A DNA stretch of 64,000 nucleotides from Metridium senile (Eukaryota > Cnidaria > Anthozoa > Actiniaria > Metridiidae), in assembly GCA_949775045.1 (NCBI GenBank), contig OX459096.1, forward strand, positions 39,293,316 through 39,357,315. The letters are read 5' to 3'. Position numbers and translations under genes: made by a program. The first letter of the stretch is position 1; each line of letters begins with the position of its first letter. The notes beneath the pieces were generated by a model. That model was not told the DNA's origin. It saw only the letters and a list, made by a program, of their open reading frames with translations, and ran no database searches. Shown here piece after piece: positions 1-10,928 of this stretch.

Positions 1-180
1 GTTATCCCCCATCAGAAGTCATATGTATATGGTATATGTGAATAATGTTTGTCTTTCACTTTGGAAGAATGCTTGTTTAATACTACTTATATAATTTACG
101 ATCGATGGTTCCAACAAAACAAAGGTTGTAATGATGTGATAATGAATTATTTAATTTAAAAAAGTTAATAGACTAATTAA
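1..180 (-). other. 5' flank of an off-window copy of the membrane-protein gene family
   Basis: The stretch with TTTCACTTTGGAAGAATGC, CTTGTTTAATACT and ATTTACGATCGATGG matches the sequence just upstream of gene 2 (about 59,555-59,690) and, more weakly, gene 3 (about 63,470-63,560). In those units it lies roughly 0.5-0.9 kb 5' of a minus-strand gene. By analogy another copy should lie left of base 1. No coding sequence is seen here; the 65-codon reading frame at 277-474 runs into a repeat arm and is not credible. Confidence 0.5.
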
Positions 181-360
181 TTTTTAGCTGTTTTCTTTCC
201 TTCGCTAAGAGGCGTCTCTGTAAAAGCGGTCCACTGCATTTCGGATCAGAAAAAAGTTTGCCCTAAAACTTTCACAATGAAACAGCACAACCCATTGAGT
301 AATCACAATGACTTTGGTTCTCGAAATTCCTCAAAATACTGTTTTTACAGCGCATTTCTC

Positions 361-520
361 AGGTGCCCGGAAAACGAAGACCCGGAGAAAGAAGACCGAA
401 GACCCCAAAAACGTAGACTCACGATAATTATCGAGATAAATGCCTTAAACGTCAAATACTTTCTTACAACATGATCGTTTAAAGCTTTGGCATTATTTGT
501 GACGTTTTACGATGGTTTTG
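361..520 (-). repeat. Left inverted arm flanking a gypsy fragment
   Basis: Reverse-complemented, this segment aligns with 3145-3300. Both share AAAACCATCGTAAAACGTCA, AATGCCAAAGC, GTTGTAAGAA, ATCTCGATAATTA and a TCTTCGTTTTCCGGGCA end. The two arms enclose about 2.6 kb of gypsy pol, so they look like long terminal inverted repeats or an inverted duplication. The same arm lies beside the same gypsy fragment at 37,270-37,335. Confidence 0.6.
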
Positions 521-742
521 TGTTTCGTTTTGATACCGTTTTCACAGGGAGCCCGGCTTTTTGTCTTTTCTTTTTTTTTTGCCCTGTAATATATTATGCT
601 TGTATCGGGACTCTTGTGGTATGAGATAGTTCCGAAGTATCGTATAAAAGAACGAAGTTAACCAAACAGCTCAAGTACCTAATGAAGCCGCCAGTCAAAG
701 TCAACAGACGGCGGGAAACGGGAACCTGTCGTACCAGCGGCC

Positions 743-1395
743 TTGAGCTTGGCAGGGAAAGGAACGCCCATGAAGCCATCTGTTAAGTCAGTGAGAGTAG
801 ACGACCGCGGCGATGAGATCTACATCGAAGGTTATGTTCAAGGGAAGCCCGTCAAGTTCTTGATTGATTCTGGCGCCAACATAACCATTGTAAAGACAAG
901 CATCCCACGACAGATTTTTGACTTAACTGAGCTTCAGACTGTCGGTACAAGGGCGCTAGGACACTAACAATATGCAAATGTATGCTAGTTATTTGTTAAT
1001 TTATCTTAGTTTACACTGCAAAAACGGCTGAGTAGGTACAACACCGTATATTGCGTTAACCATGCATTCAGGATAACACTTTATAGTGAGTTAACCCAAC
1101 TCATTTTTGAGAGTAAACATAGATGAAGATGCACCATTGAGTACAATGTACTCAATATATTGAGTTTAACCTCACTTTTACTCAATAATGATTTGGGCTT
1201 ACTCACTATAAAGTGTTATCCTGAATGCATGGTTAACGCAATATACTGTGTTGTACCTACTCAGCCGTTTTTGCATATTGTTAGTGTCCTAGCGCCCTTG
1301 GTCGGTAGAGGAAAAGATGTTCCTTGCTGATGGTAGTACTTCCAGTTTTATTGTTATGGGGAAGTTTTCAGTTAAACTCGAGGCAAAAGAGTAAG
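743..1395 (+). pseudogene. Gypsy (Ty3-like) retropepsin relic, split by a MITE
   Basis: The first half encodes a retroviral-type aspartic protease: the reading frame at 743-967 holds KFLIDSGANITIV, with the catalytic Asp-Ser-Gly and the hydrophobic strand after it. The second half resumes at 1308 in another frame as FLADGSTSSFIVMGKFSV, the expected flap region. A 353-bp MITE (948-1300) separates them, and a stop and frameshift follow. In a live element the dimeric protease would cut the Gag-Pol polyprotein. This copy cannot be expressed as such. The downstream relics (linker, RNase H, integrase) have the right order and strand. Confidence 0.75.
948..1300. mobile_element. 353-bp foldback MITE with 7-bp target duplication
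   Basis: Ends are perfect inverted repeats starting CAAGGGCGCTAGGACACTAA. The element is flanked by a 7-bp direct repeat GTCGGTA (941-947 and 1301-1307). Past the tips the arms stay nearly complementary almost to the centre, except for about 45 bases present only in the left arm. It has no coding capacity. Insertion disrupted the retropepsin reading frame, so it is younger than the gypsy element. Confidence 0.85.
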
Positions 1396-1574
1396 TAAGG
1401 TATGGGTAGCTGACAAATTGCACGAGAAGGGATCCTCGTGTTAGACCTGATGCGTTAGCTAGTATTATTTAGACAGTTAGTGTTGCAATATGAACGTTAC
1501 ACAATGACGTTGCAATTGGAAGGTGAGCTGAACAAAACCAAACAAAAGCAAAGTGTTAAAGGGCCAAAGCATGC

Positions 1575-2460
1575 ATGCTGCCGTGTTGCCTTAAAACAAC
1601 AGCAGTGATAGCTCCATTCAGTGAGACAGTTATCCAGGGGGAGCTTGTGGAACCCGGAAGTGACATAGCGATATTGGAGCCTACAGAGCGTCTTCTTAAG
1701 TGCAATCAAGTCCTTTTGGCAACACAGGAAGCCCAACGATACCACTTCAAGTCCTCAAACCCCACAGACGTTCCACAGACAACTTACCACAACACCGTAG
1801 CAGCAGTATGTGAACCCGTGAACGAAATTATCACCGAGGGAAATTTCTTGGAGTCTAGCATGAAAGACAATCTTCCAAGCCACCTGTCATCTTAGTGGAG
1901 CGTAGTCTTCGGCATCTCACCCTAGAGCAAGGACAAAAACTTGTTGGACTTTGCAGAGATATACTCTATTGCCTTACTGAAAGGGGAGAGAATTTAAGTG
2001 GACCGAAATATTCAACGTCGCCTTTAATCGTCTTAAAGCCATCTTCACATCAGCACTTTCATCCTTTGCACAGACGCAAGTAACTACGAGATTGGCGCAG
2101 TAATGTCTCAAATTCAGCAGGGAGAAGAAAATGTTGTCGTTTATTTTAGCGCTGCACTGTCAAAACCAGAAAGGAACTATTGTGTGACAAGGAAGGAACT
2201 CTTAGCAGTGGTTAAAGCCGTCAAACGTTTCCATCACTACCTTTATGGCCGGTAGGCAATTTCTTGTTCGAACTGACCATGGTGCATTAAAGTGGATGTG
2301 AATTTAAAGAATCCAGAAGGTCAGCTGGCAAGATGGCTAGAGTATCTCGGAACTTATGACCTAAAGATCAAGCACAGAAGTAGCATAAGTCATATGAATG
2401 CTGATGCATTGTCCCGACGGCCCTGCAAAGATTGTAAGTTCTGTAAGCGAGCAGAGGATA
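1575..2460 (+). pseudogene. Gypsy pol: linker plus RNase H, reverse-transcriptase core deleted
   Basis: 1575-1895 encodes the protease-RT linker (AVIAPFSETVIQGEL, LEPTERLLKCNQVLLA). From about 1895 the linker runs straight into the RT-RNase H connection (GREFKWTE), so the RT palm with its catalytic aspartates is missing. RNase H follows: LCTDASNYEIGAVMSQ, YFSAALSKPERNY, VTRKELLAVVKAVKRFHHYL, RTDHGALKW and the chromoviral-style SHMNADALSRRP. Frameshifts at about 1980, 2253 and 2297 break the frame. Product when intact: RNA-DNA hybrid nuclease of reverse transcription. Confidence 0.8.
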
Positions 2461-2657
2461 AGGTCAACGAGAACGAAGATGAGGACAGCCAACTAGAAGA
2501 ATCATCCCCACTGCGACTTCATGCTCATGGAATACAAACAAGCGGCAGGATAACTAGTTCGACGCATGACAAGGTCAATTGACTACAATCCAGAGCTACC
2601 AGTGAACTAGAACGACAGCAGCAAGACGACCCAGCCCTCCGGATTGTCCTTGGTTGG

Positions 2658-3137
2658 ATGAAAGGCGGGAAGCAGAAATGGGAGTCACTTTCAGCAGAGA
2701 ACAGCACAGTTAAAACGTACTGGGCCCAATGGGACCGATTGGCGCTCACAGACGGTGTTCTCTACAGACGCTGGGAGACGGACGAAGGGAAACAAAATCG
2801 CTGGCAAATTCTAGTTCGAAGAGGTATGAAGGAGGAAGTGCTGACACAGCTACACAACGACAAGTCAGATGGACATCTGGGGGTAAATAAGACTACCGGA
2901 AGAGTAAAGGAAAGATTCTACTGGCCCAACTGCACTAGTGATGTGAAGGAATGGTGCAAGAAATGTGAACTCTTTGCATCACGTGCTGGACCACGCCCTA
3001 CTCCAAAGGCCCAATTGAAAACACACGTAGTCGAAGGCCCGCTAGATAGAGTCGCTTTAGACGTGATGGGACCTCTACCAAAGACAAAGAAAGGCAACAA
3101 GTTCATCCTGATGATAGGCGATCACTTCACTAAGTGG
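2658..3137 (+). pseudogene. Gypsy integrase: zinc-binding domain and start of the catalytic core
   Basis: The open frame contains a histidine-rich half-site (LHNDKSDGHLGVNKT), then the RFYWPN motif and CKKCELFASR, which together form the HHCC zinc finger of retroviral-type integrases. It continues into the first strand of the rve fold (ALDVMGPLPKTKKGN, ILMIGDHFTKW) with the first catalytic Asp, then stops abruptly where the right inverted arm begins. The D,D-35-E core is therefore incomplete. The same segment, shorter, recurs at 37,131-37,260. Confidence 0.82.
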
Positions 3138-3144
3138 AAATCAA

Positions 3145-3300
3145 AACCATCGTAAAACGTCATAAACAATGCCAAAGCGTTAAATGTTGTAAGAACGTCT
3201 TTGACGTTTATAAGGCATGTATCTCGATAATTAGCGTGGGACTTCGTTTTTCGGGTCTTAGGACTTCGTTTTCCGGGTCTTCGTTTTCCGGGCAACCCAC
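3145..3300 (+). repeat. Right inverted arm flanking the gypsy fragment
   Basis: Inverted partner of 361-520. It abuts the truncated integrase on the left and repeat A on the right. The ATCTCGATAATTA section also appears at 42,925 and 46,345 inside repeat A, so the arm is probably an edge of that family. Confidence 0.6.
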
Positions 3301-4374
3301 ATTTCTTCTAGAACACCGTCTTCGCTAAAATAGCATCTAGTTAATTCGTCAATCCAAAACTACACGGCACCTCAAAACTTACTGCAAAATATAAAACACT
3401 AGACCAAACCTTTTCACCCCGAGCTTGTACATTTATTGAAGTACAAAATGCAAGAACAAATTTGAATGCCACGCAAAAGGGAAAAAGGCACTAAGTGATA
3501 GGCTTATAATACTTTACGAAATCTGCATTTTGCGAAACGAAACGAAATATTTCGCAAAGTGTAAAAAAAGTATAAGCATCAGCACTTTGCAAAAAATTTC
3601 GCAAAGTGCAGAAATGAGATAAAAATAAAACATTTTACAGTGAGGACACTCGAACCGTGAACACTTTGAGTTTCTTGTTACTTTTTGTAACCCACATCCC
3701 ATAAGCGAATAGATTAGAAATAAGATGTATTATGAACACTTAGTCACACTGCTTCATTTTAAGAGGTTTTAAAGCACTAGAAGGTTCATAAAATAATAAC
3801 TTGAAAAAAGTCAAGTGTTCACGGTTCAAGTATCCTCACTATAATTTTAACATTTTTTTTTATTTTTTATATATTTAACAACATGTACGTACCTCGAAGT
3901 TTAGTGTCTTTCAGTACTGGCACTTTTCTTTTTTGTAGCACTTCCTATGTACTGAAATAGTACGATCGCCCTATCGAAGTCGGCGTCGAATAGTTAGATC
4001 TCTAGAATAAGACCCGTTTTGTTTTGTCTGCCGATAGTTTGAGGTTACTGGTTTTAGCTATATATATATATTTTTATAAATAAATAAAGAGAGGCGAGGT
4101 GGTTTGTTTTTAATAGAAAATGAAAATACTGTTTCTTATACTAGCTAAATATTTTTCTATCTGACAGAATAGTCAATTCTACTTAACACGAAAACTGAAT
4201 TTTTATATTAAATTGACAATAAAAAAAATGGAGAAAAAGAATTGAGACTGTTTGTTGTAACTTTTTAAGTTACTCTTTAAAAATATAGAAACAATCACGC
4301 CTGGCATATAATGTTGTTTGTATTTAATTATGCATGTATGTCGGTGACACTTTGAGAAAGTCTGAAGCAAATAT

Positions 4375-4729
4375 TGGGTGTTTACCATTTACATGGAAAA
4401 TCCTGTTTTTCCGGACAGACTTCAAATGGTACACCATCTTCCAGTGGAAATTTACCGGAAAAAGAGGACTTCCTCGAGAGGTATTACACTTTTTCCAGAC
4501 TGGAATGAATTCCCGGAAAATTGTGTACCATTTGCACGATTCCACTTTTAAACTCGGTCTAGTTAACCGGATTTTCCATGTAAATGGTTAACAACCAGAT
4601 AGCCCACAAGATAGCCCACAAGCAGAGTTTGGGCGTAGAATTTGCAAACCGGAAAACTGTTTACCATTATGGAACGGAATACCCCGTTCCAAAAATAACC
4701 GGAATTTCCATGTAAATGGTAAACAACCA
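4375..4729. mobile_element. About 355-bp MITE with TTTACC tips
   Basis: Inverted ends GTGTTTACCATTTACATGGA and the complement TCCATGTAAATGGTAAACA bracket the segment, and further internal copies of TTTCCATGTAAATGG form extra hairpins. The same element is at 44,104-44,460 and 54,685-55,030. The partial A copy near 36,690 lacks it, so it is a discrete insertion. Target duplication unclear. Short frames inside it arise from the hairpins. Confidence 0.7.
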
Positions 4730-5630
4730 ACTTCCATGAAGTAAAACTAATCAATTATGAATTAACTATCGATTACTCATAGCTAGTGTTATTATTAGTA
4801 GCTATTTAAAACTTTCTCTCTAATTTGCTTAAAATATTTCGTATAGCATTGCAGTTGCAACTAATTGTAGAAACAGGGATATTTTTTACTATAAACTCAA
4901 AACCTTTTCACTATATAACAAACATATGTAAAGAAAACAGAAGAAAGAGCTAGAGAAAAAGGAGAACAGAGAAAAAAAAACAGAAACAAGATGGAAAACG
5001 TTAAAAGGAAATGTAAGCAAAAACGAAGAAAGAAAAACGAAGATTATTTTGAACATCTTTACAAACCTTTTCTATGCAATGTGGATACATGAATTTTGCC
5101 TGGATATATTCTCAAGTACATATAAAGTATTTTAGTACCTAAAATCTGTCCAGTTGTTCAGCGGTGAGTTTTGATTTGTTTGGTCGTCGAACTCTGAATA
5201 TAGTAGTAACCCACAAACAAAGCAAGAATCCTTCATTTGTTTTAGCACAGACACATTCTTTAGATAGCAAACTTGAAGAAAATGGGGCCCCTTCGTTTTA
5301 AGGTGGCCCAGGGGTATTTATTTACGTAAAAAAAATTAAAAATTTAAAAATTGGGATTATAACTAATCATTGTCTCTAGTTTATAGATATTTAAACGTTT
5401 TTTTGTCAGTCGTGATAGTGCTGCACACAGTACGTCAATGTCACTAAAATTTGACCTTCAGACTGGGAAAGCATTGTACAACATAGTGGTGAGTAACGAT
5501 TTCGAAAGCAATGATTTTATTGTGCGTCTCTGTTCGATTCTTTATAAGCTATACATTTGTTTATGTAGATGAGGCATGATCGTCCGGGGTGGTGTAGTCT
5601 TGAGAAAGACTGATGGTGTTGATGTCTGAC

Positions 5631-5662
5631 GTTTCGACAACCTGAGCGGAAGTCATCTTCAG
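5631..5662 (-). ncRNA. Hammerhead-ribozyme-like core at PLE1 3' end (left arm)
   Basis: On the minus strand CTGAAGA is followed by a short GAC/GTC stem with a 13-base loop and then GAAAC. This matches the CUGANGA...GAAAC layout of the hammerhead motifs known from Penelope-like elements, with one extra U before stem II. Stems I and III were not resolved, so cleavage activity is uncertain. Confidence 0.45.
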
Positions 5663-5693
5663 AGTAAAGAAAATGAAAAGACAGCGGTGTTAT

Positions 5694-6137
5694 TTATGTG
5701 TCTGGTTCGTCGGTAATGTTGTTGTTGATGCGTGGGTAGGTGTTAGTCATTGTTTTAGCGGAAAGCTTGAAGTCGTTAATGAGTCTATTGTAGGAAGCCG
5801 GTAGTGTTATGCAACGGTTAAGTGGCTTTTGTTCTAAGCCGGTGTACCAGCTTTCAAGTAGTCGGCGTTGGTGATAGTTAGTGCAATGTGTAATGGAGGC
5901 GGCAGAGCCCCAGTTAATGGAGTGGCCAGTATGTTTGTGATGTTCCGCAATGTGGTTGTTAGGGTCTTTGTTTTTCGTGGCACGTTTATGTTCAGTTAGT
6001 CTCGTGTTCAAATTTCTGCCGGTCTCACCGATGTAGGTAGCGTTACAGTCGGAACAAGCTATTTTGTAAATAGCTCCTTGTCTGTTAATGGGTTCGTCTT
6101 TGTCCTTAACGTTAGTCAATAAACGTCTTAATGTCAT
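5694..6137 (-). pseudogene. PLE1 left arm: GIY-YIG endonuclease domain, cut off from its RT
   Basis: The 147-residue frame is the C-terminal endonuclease of a Penelope-like protein. It carries GAIYKIACSDCNATYIGETG, the diverged GIY-YIG pair of PLEs with the Cys-x2-Cys insert, then the catalytic-region Arg and His (NLNTRLTEHKRA) and a conserved HTGHSINW block. This domain nicks target DNA for primed reverse transcription. The X1 insertion separates it from the RT part at 9350-10,928. It differs from the right arm at one visible residue (INWG versus INWD). Confidence 0.85.
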
Positions 6138-6171
6138 AGTAGGCTAGGCCTACTCTGGGGTCCATGTTCGC

Positions 6172-6262
6172 CTATTACCGCCTATTACCGCCTAATACCG
6201 CCTAATACCGCCTATTACCGCCTATTACCGCCTAATACCGCCTGATTCCACTTAATGCCGCC
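6172..6262. repeat. 11-bp subterminal tandem repeat of X1
   Basis: About eight copies of CCGCCTATTA/CCGCCTAATA just inside the left inverted repeat. The related CCGCCTAATG motif occurs inside the right end, in the same orientation. Possible transposase-binding sites, by analogy with subterminal repeats of other DNA transposons. Confidence 0.8.
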
Positions 6263-6599
6263 TATCGGTAATAATTCTAAAATCATCTAATATTATAACA
6301 TCATTATTTTACTTTTGGGTAAATCAATTCAAAAATATCCGCTATAGAAGGGAATTAATAATTCCTCCTATAGCTATATGGAACAACTGGACCATCGATC
6401 CTGACCATGGATGCAAATGCATAAATGCATTTAAAATATACTGTAGAAAAAAGGAAGACTGGACATTTCTGATAGTACTTTAGCTATAGTGAGACTTACA
6501 AATATACTATTTGTATATTCCTTCACTCTTACATGCATGTACTTGAAATGTACCAAAAATATGGGTCTGAATTAAAAGGTCAGGTTAGAAAATACCTTC

Positions 6600-6845
6600 T
6601 GTGTGTATGATTATGATTGTTGCGGAGAAATAAGCAATTTATGTAATTGCAATTATAGAAGCAGGAAAAAAATTTGGGACTTCAACGGGATTTGAACCCA
6701 TGACCTTTGCAGTGCCGGTGCAATGCTCTACCAACTGAGCTATGGGTTCAAATCCCGTTGAAGTCCCAAATTTTTTTGGGCTTCTATAATTGCAATTACA
6801 TAAATTGTATATTTCTCCGCGACGATCATAATCATACACACATCA
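6600..6845 (-). mobile_element. SINE-derived hairpin with tRNA-like core (in X1)
   Basis: The minus strand contains TAGCTCAGTTGGTAGAGC (box A), an anticodon arm with loop CCGGCAC, and GGTTCAAATCCCG (box B), as in the SINE at 59,085. Its 5' acceptor half is replaced by an inverted copy of its own T arm. The whole unit folds back: GATTATGAT(T/C)GTTGCGGAGA at the left pairs with the SINE tail at the right. The same unit sits in X2. Confidence 0.7.
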
Positions 6846-7434
6846 TATAACTGCGGATCAGACCCACATACATAAAATACCTTCTGTTTACTCTATTTTA
6901 CTAGTTAGAGTGCTTACACTATGCCTATGAAATAAAAACTAAATAGTTACTAACTGATAGTTTTTATTCAGTGACTATTACATGTAGCTATAGTCACTAC
7001 CTGGAGTCACTATCACTCAACTGGAACAACTTTAGTAGCAATACAAAAGGGAAAGCAATGCAAATATTCAAGAGTTTAGAAAGTTAATGCTTTATTTAAT
7101 AACCTGTGAAACTGGCAAAGTTTACTTATTAGAGTGTAATATTCCGATTCAAACAATAGAAAACAAAATAATTAGACTGTAATAGTACTACATTTTTCAT
7201 GGGTTTGTGAAAACTACTCTGATGAAATGCAATGTTGAAACAATAAAGTTTGCCTCTATTGAATAAATTATTAACTTTCTATGGTCTTGAGTATTTGGTT
7301 TCCCATATGTATTGTTACTAAAGCTGTCAAATTTATTAGTTAGTATTACTATTTACATTTTATTTCATGGACATAGTGTAAGCACTCTAATTAAACGTTT
7401 TAATTCATACTTAGAATTAGCTAAACAATTACTA

Positions 7435-7575
7435 GAGTACAAGCACTAAAAGTGTGCAGCATAAATACAACTAAATACTGCTAAATTAGTCTAATTCTAT
7501 TGTTCTCTATTGTCTAATCAACACTATTTACTGCTAAATAGTGCAAAGTGCTGCACACTTTTAGTGTTTGTACTC
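7435..7575. mobile_element. 141-bp MITE, TA target duplication (copy in X1)
   Basis: Tips GAGTACAAGCACTAAAAGTG and inverse, flanked by TA. Other copies are at 16,142-16,282 (same insertion, in X2) and 55,219-55,359, where the empty site in repeat A copy 2 confirms the TA duplication. A relative lies at 49,496-49,625. TA duplication suggests Tc1/mariner mobilisation. Confidence 0.8.
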
Positions 7576-8358
7576 TATTACGCATTCCTGACGATTGTAT
7601 AGTGAAATGAAACAAAATGAAATAATAATTCAAGTCAATAATCACTCTTTTTAATGCTGATGCAGTGTTGCTTGTATCACAATATTGTTGATGAAAGTGA
7701 GCAAAATGATTCATTGGAAAGAGAACATTGGACTATTAAACGGTGTAAAATCAACGTGTATGTTGCATGACACAATGTTCATCTATTTCACTAGATTAAT
7801 TATTTTGCAGTCACTCATCGTGTGATCGAGTTGAAGTTATATAATCTTATTTCACAAAGAAGTAAAAAGGTATACTTATCATCAGCCAGGATCCTGTACA
7901 TTTCCAAAATCAAATCAAGACATCAAAGAGGCAATATCTGGCCGCACATTTTAAAAATAACCTATTTTTCCCCATAACTACAGAATTTGTCACTTTGTCA
8001 ACTACCATTGTGAAAAGTAACACCGCTGTTCAAATGTAGTGTGGATTTTAGCTAGGTACTTCATGTATGGTATATTATGTGGTCTCAAGTAAATATGTAT
8101 GTGTAAATGAAACACTAGTTATGGTACATGAAGTACCAACCTAAATTCCACGTTACTTTTGATCAGCGGTGTAATATTTCACTGTGTTTAGTATTTTGTA
8201 TACATTTTTGTAGATAAGCAAATGAGATTTTCTTTTAAAAACAAATTAAGATTATCCACTGAACCATTTGTCTGAGGTTACTGTCAATTTTTCATCTGCA
8301 ATGCTTCATAACTTAAGTCTTTTCTGCTCTAATGAATTGGGAAATCACCATGCAAAAG

Positions 8359-8500
8359 GTAAGCAAGCTTACTCTAAAAGTGTACACAAATAAACCCGTA
8401 AAATACGTACACTTCAGATTATTTAAGATTATTATCTAATTAATTCTTCTGTTTTCTATTGAGTTTGAACTTTAACTGAAATATATTATCTTCTTTTTAG
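8359..8500 (+). other. Possible intron within X1
   Basis: AAAAG/GTAAGC at the left and TCTTCTTTTTAG at the right make a well-formed GT-AG pair 142 bases apart, kept in X2 near 18,690-18,835. The flanking sequence is not clearly coding, so this may be chance or a non-coding transcript. Confidence 0.25.
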
Positions 8501-9064
8501 TCACCATATAAGACGAACAAATGATAAATGCAGAGAATGTCAGATGTTTTATATAAAGCTCCATCTGTTCAAAGAAACTTTCTTTAAACTTCACAAAGAT
8601 AAGCATTTTAATTCAGATATATGGTGATTAAAGCCAAATCATAGTGGTGTTACATTATTCATGTATGTGAAATACACTTAAGCTTATGATGCACTACTAT
8701 ACTCTTAAATTAATCTTATATTTCTGTTGTGTTTATTTGACTACTAAAGTAATACGTTTTATAAAATGATTCAATATGTTATGAAAAGCATAACATCAGC
8801 TAATAAAACTGTTTGTGAATAAAAAATTGCTTGGTGTGCACAAACAAAAATAATTGATGTCATGTGTTGTTATATCTATTTGTATATATTACTTTACAAA
8901 ATTCTTTTAATTTTTTTATATATTTATGTCATTATATATGTCATATTACCTATAGAATAGACATAACCATACACACACACACACATGTATATATATGTCA
9001 CACTTTTGAAAAATACTATCTAGATATATATATTATATATATGTATGAATGTTTAAATTACCTA

Positions 9065-9325
9065 ATGTTGCAATATTTTGCTCCTTTTTTGCCAACATCA
9101 CCTAATATGCCTGATATCAACATCATTTGCTTCAATATTTTGCTCTTTTTGGCCAATACCGCCCAAAACCGCCTAATGCTGCCATTAGCCACTGCAACAT
9201 TTTGCTCTTTTTGGCCAATACCGCCCAATACCGCCTAATGCCGCCATTAGCCGCTGCAATATTTTGCCTTTTTTGGCCAATACCGCCCAATATCGCCTAA
9301 TGCCGCCATTAGCCGCGGCGGTTTT
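9065..9325. repeat. Subterminal about 85-bp tandem repeats at the right end of X1
   Basis: Three to four degenerate units, each with TTTTGCTCTTTTTGGCCAAT and ACCGCCTAATGCCGCCATTA. The same array is at 20,965-21,230 in X2. Confidence 0.8.
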
Positions 9326-9349
9326 GGACCCCAGAGTAGGCCTTAGGCT

Positions 9350-10928
9350 TGTGAGCAACGCGAATGTTGTAGGGTTGTAATATGCGTTGAATGGTCTCAG
9401 AAGTACCTCTGATGTACGGTATGGTGGCAGTGGCTGTGGGTTGATTGTCGGTTCTGTCAGTAAGTGAAGTGTTTTTGTGAATGTTTCGTTTGACGAAATC
9501 TACATTGTAATTGTTCTTATCGAACACACTTTGCAAATATTCGTACTCGTCATGAAGTTTGTTAGGTGAATCACAAACACGTTGTGCACGTCGAGTCAAA
9601 GTCTTAATAGTGGTAGCTTTGTGTGAGGTGGGATTGTAAGATGTCTGGTCGAGCAGTCTGTCAGTGTGAGTAGGTTTACGGTATACAGTTGTATGTAAGC
9701 GATTGTCAGAGTGAGTTACCAAACAGTCTAGAAAAGGTATAGCACCATTTTCTTCGATCTCTTTGGTGAACTGTATGTGAGTGTTTTGTTTGTTCAGGTG
9801 GTCATGAAACTCGTTGATGTCGTCAGTAGGTAGTGCAGTGATAGTGTCGTCAACGCAACGTAACCAAAAAGGTAGTTGTTGTCTGAATGTAGCAAGAGCT
9901 TTCTTCTCGATGTTCTGCATAACAATTTCTGATACAACGACAGAAACTGGAGAGCCCATAGCTGTGCCGTGTAGTTGTTTGTAGTGTTTGCCGTTGTACT
10001 GAAAGTAAGTGGAAGTAAGGCAAAGTGAAAGTAAGTCCATGATGTCATTCGTAGGTATGGGTAACGGTGTGTCGTCAGCATGTTGTGTGATGGCAGTCTG
10101 GGTGCAGTCTAATGCCAGTTGAAGTGGAATACTGGTGAACAGTGACTTCACATCAAAAGACACAAGTTTGTGATTGTCTGGAATGTGAACGTTCTGAATG
10201 GCGTCGATGAACTGGTCAGTGGATTGTAGCCGATATGTGGATTTGTTGGTGAGTGGTTGTAAAATGGCTGTCAAGTACTTGGACAGTTCGTAAGTAGGTG
10301 AGCCACAGAAGGACACTATGGGTCGCATCGGTATGTCTGGTTTGTGAAGTTTGGGAAGTCCGTAGACTTTTGGTGTTTGAGGAACAGAACATCGTAGTCG
10401 GTAGTAACATGGACCTTCTAAAATGTCTGCTTTCTTGAGTGCGAGTAGTTTGATGTTGAGTTTGCGTTGTAATGAAGGTGTGGGGTCTTTGGTCAGTTGT
10501 TGGTAGGTGTCTTTGTCGTTAACGAGAACGTCCATCTTATTAAAGTAGTCCGTCTTGTCCATGACAACAGTAACACGTCCTTTGTCGGCCGGTAGTATCA
10601 CAATGTCGTCGTCGTTCTTGAGTCGTTTCAGTGCTCTCTGTTCGTCTCTGTTTAAATTGCTTTCGAGTCTGGGGGTGGATTGTATGGCTGATGCGATTCT
10701 TGCTCTAATGTTATCCTTTTCAGGCTCAGGTATGTCACTCTGGCGAAAGAGGACTGCCTCAACACTAGAAACAATAGTGTCTGTTGGTATGCGTTTGGGT
10801 GTGATGGAGTGTTTGAGTCCGTATGCGAGTACGTGTGTTTCAGTCTGGTCTAATGGTCGGGAAGAAATATTCCTAACCCAGTTGTCGTCATGTTTGCGTT
10901 GTTTTCTGTCTTTGTGTGCTTTTATCAC
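9350..10928 (-). pseudogene. PLE1 left arm: reverse transcriptase (active-site Tyr to Cys)
   Basis: Reads as a Penelope-like RT: N-terminal SSRPLDQTETHVLAYGL, then VILPADKGRVTVVMD, KVYGLPKLHKPDIPMRPIVS, FDVKSLFTSIP, LHGTAMGSPVS and an active site LRCVDDTITA, then FLDCLVTH and VYRKPTHTD. The usual active site is YVDD; here Tyr is Cys, while the right arm keeps LRYVDDT. The two catalytic aspartates remain. X1 cuts the protein after VAHKP, before the endonuclease. The frame is open to the head-to-head junction, so the true N terminus is probably missing. Function when intact: reverse transcription primed at a nicked target. Confidence 0.85.

Larger units (their letters stand above)
6146..9343. 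mobile_element. Element X1 (3198 bp), 6-bp target duplication, non-coding
   Basis: Terminal inverted repeats AGGCCTACTCTGGGGTCC are exact at both ends, flanked by TAGGCT (6140-6145 and 9344-9349). The intact PLE1 right arm shows the empty site. Beneath the ends lie CCGCCTAATA-type tandem repeats (6172-6262) and about 85-base GCAATATTTTGCTCTTTTTG repeats (9065-9325). The body has no frame resembling a transposase. X2 (14,998-21,249) is nearly identical where both exist. A 6-bp duplication fits few known superfamilies; assignment left open. Confidence 0.85.

Noticed and set aside
4324..4591. 73-85-codon frames repeated at 44,057-44,324
   Set aside because: Come from a hairpin MITE; conservation is that of the repeat, not of a protein.
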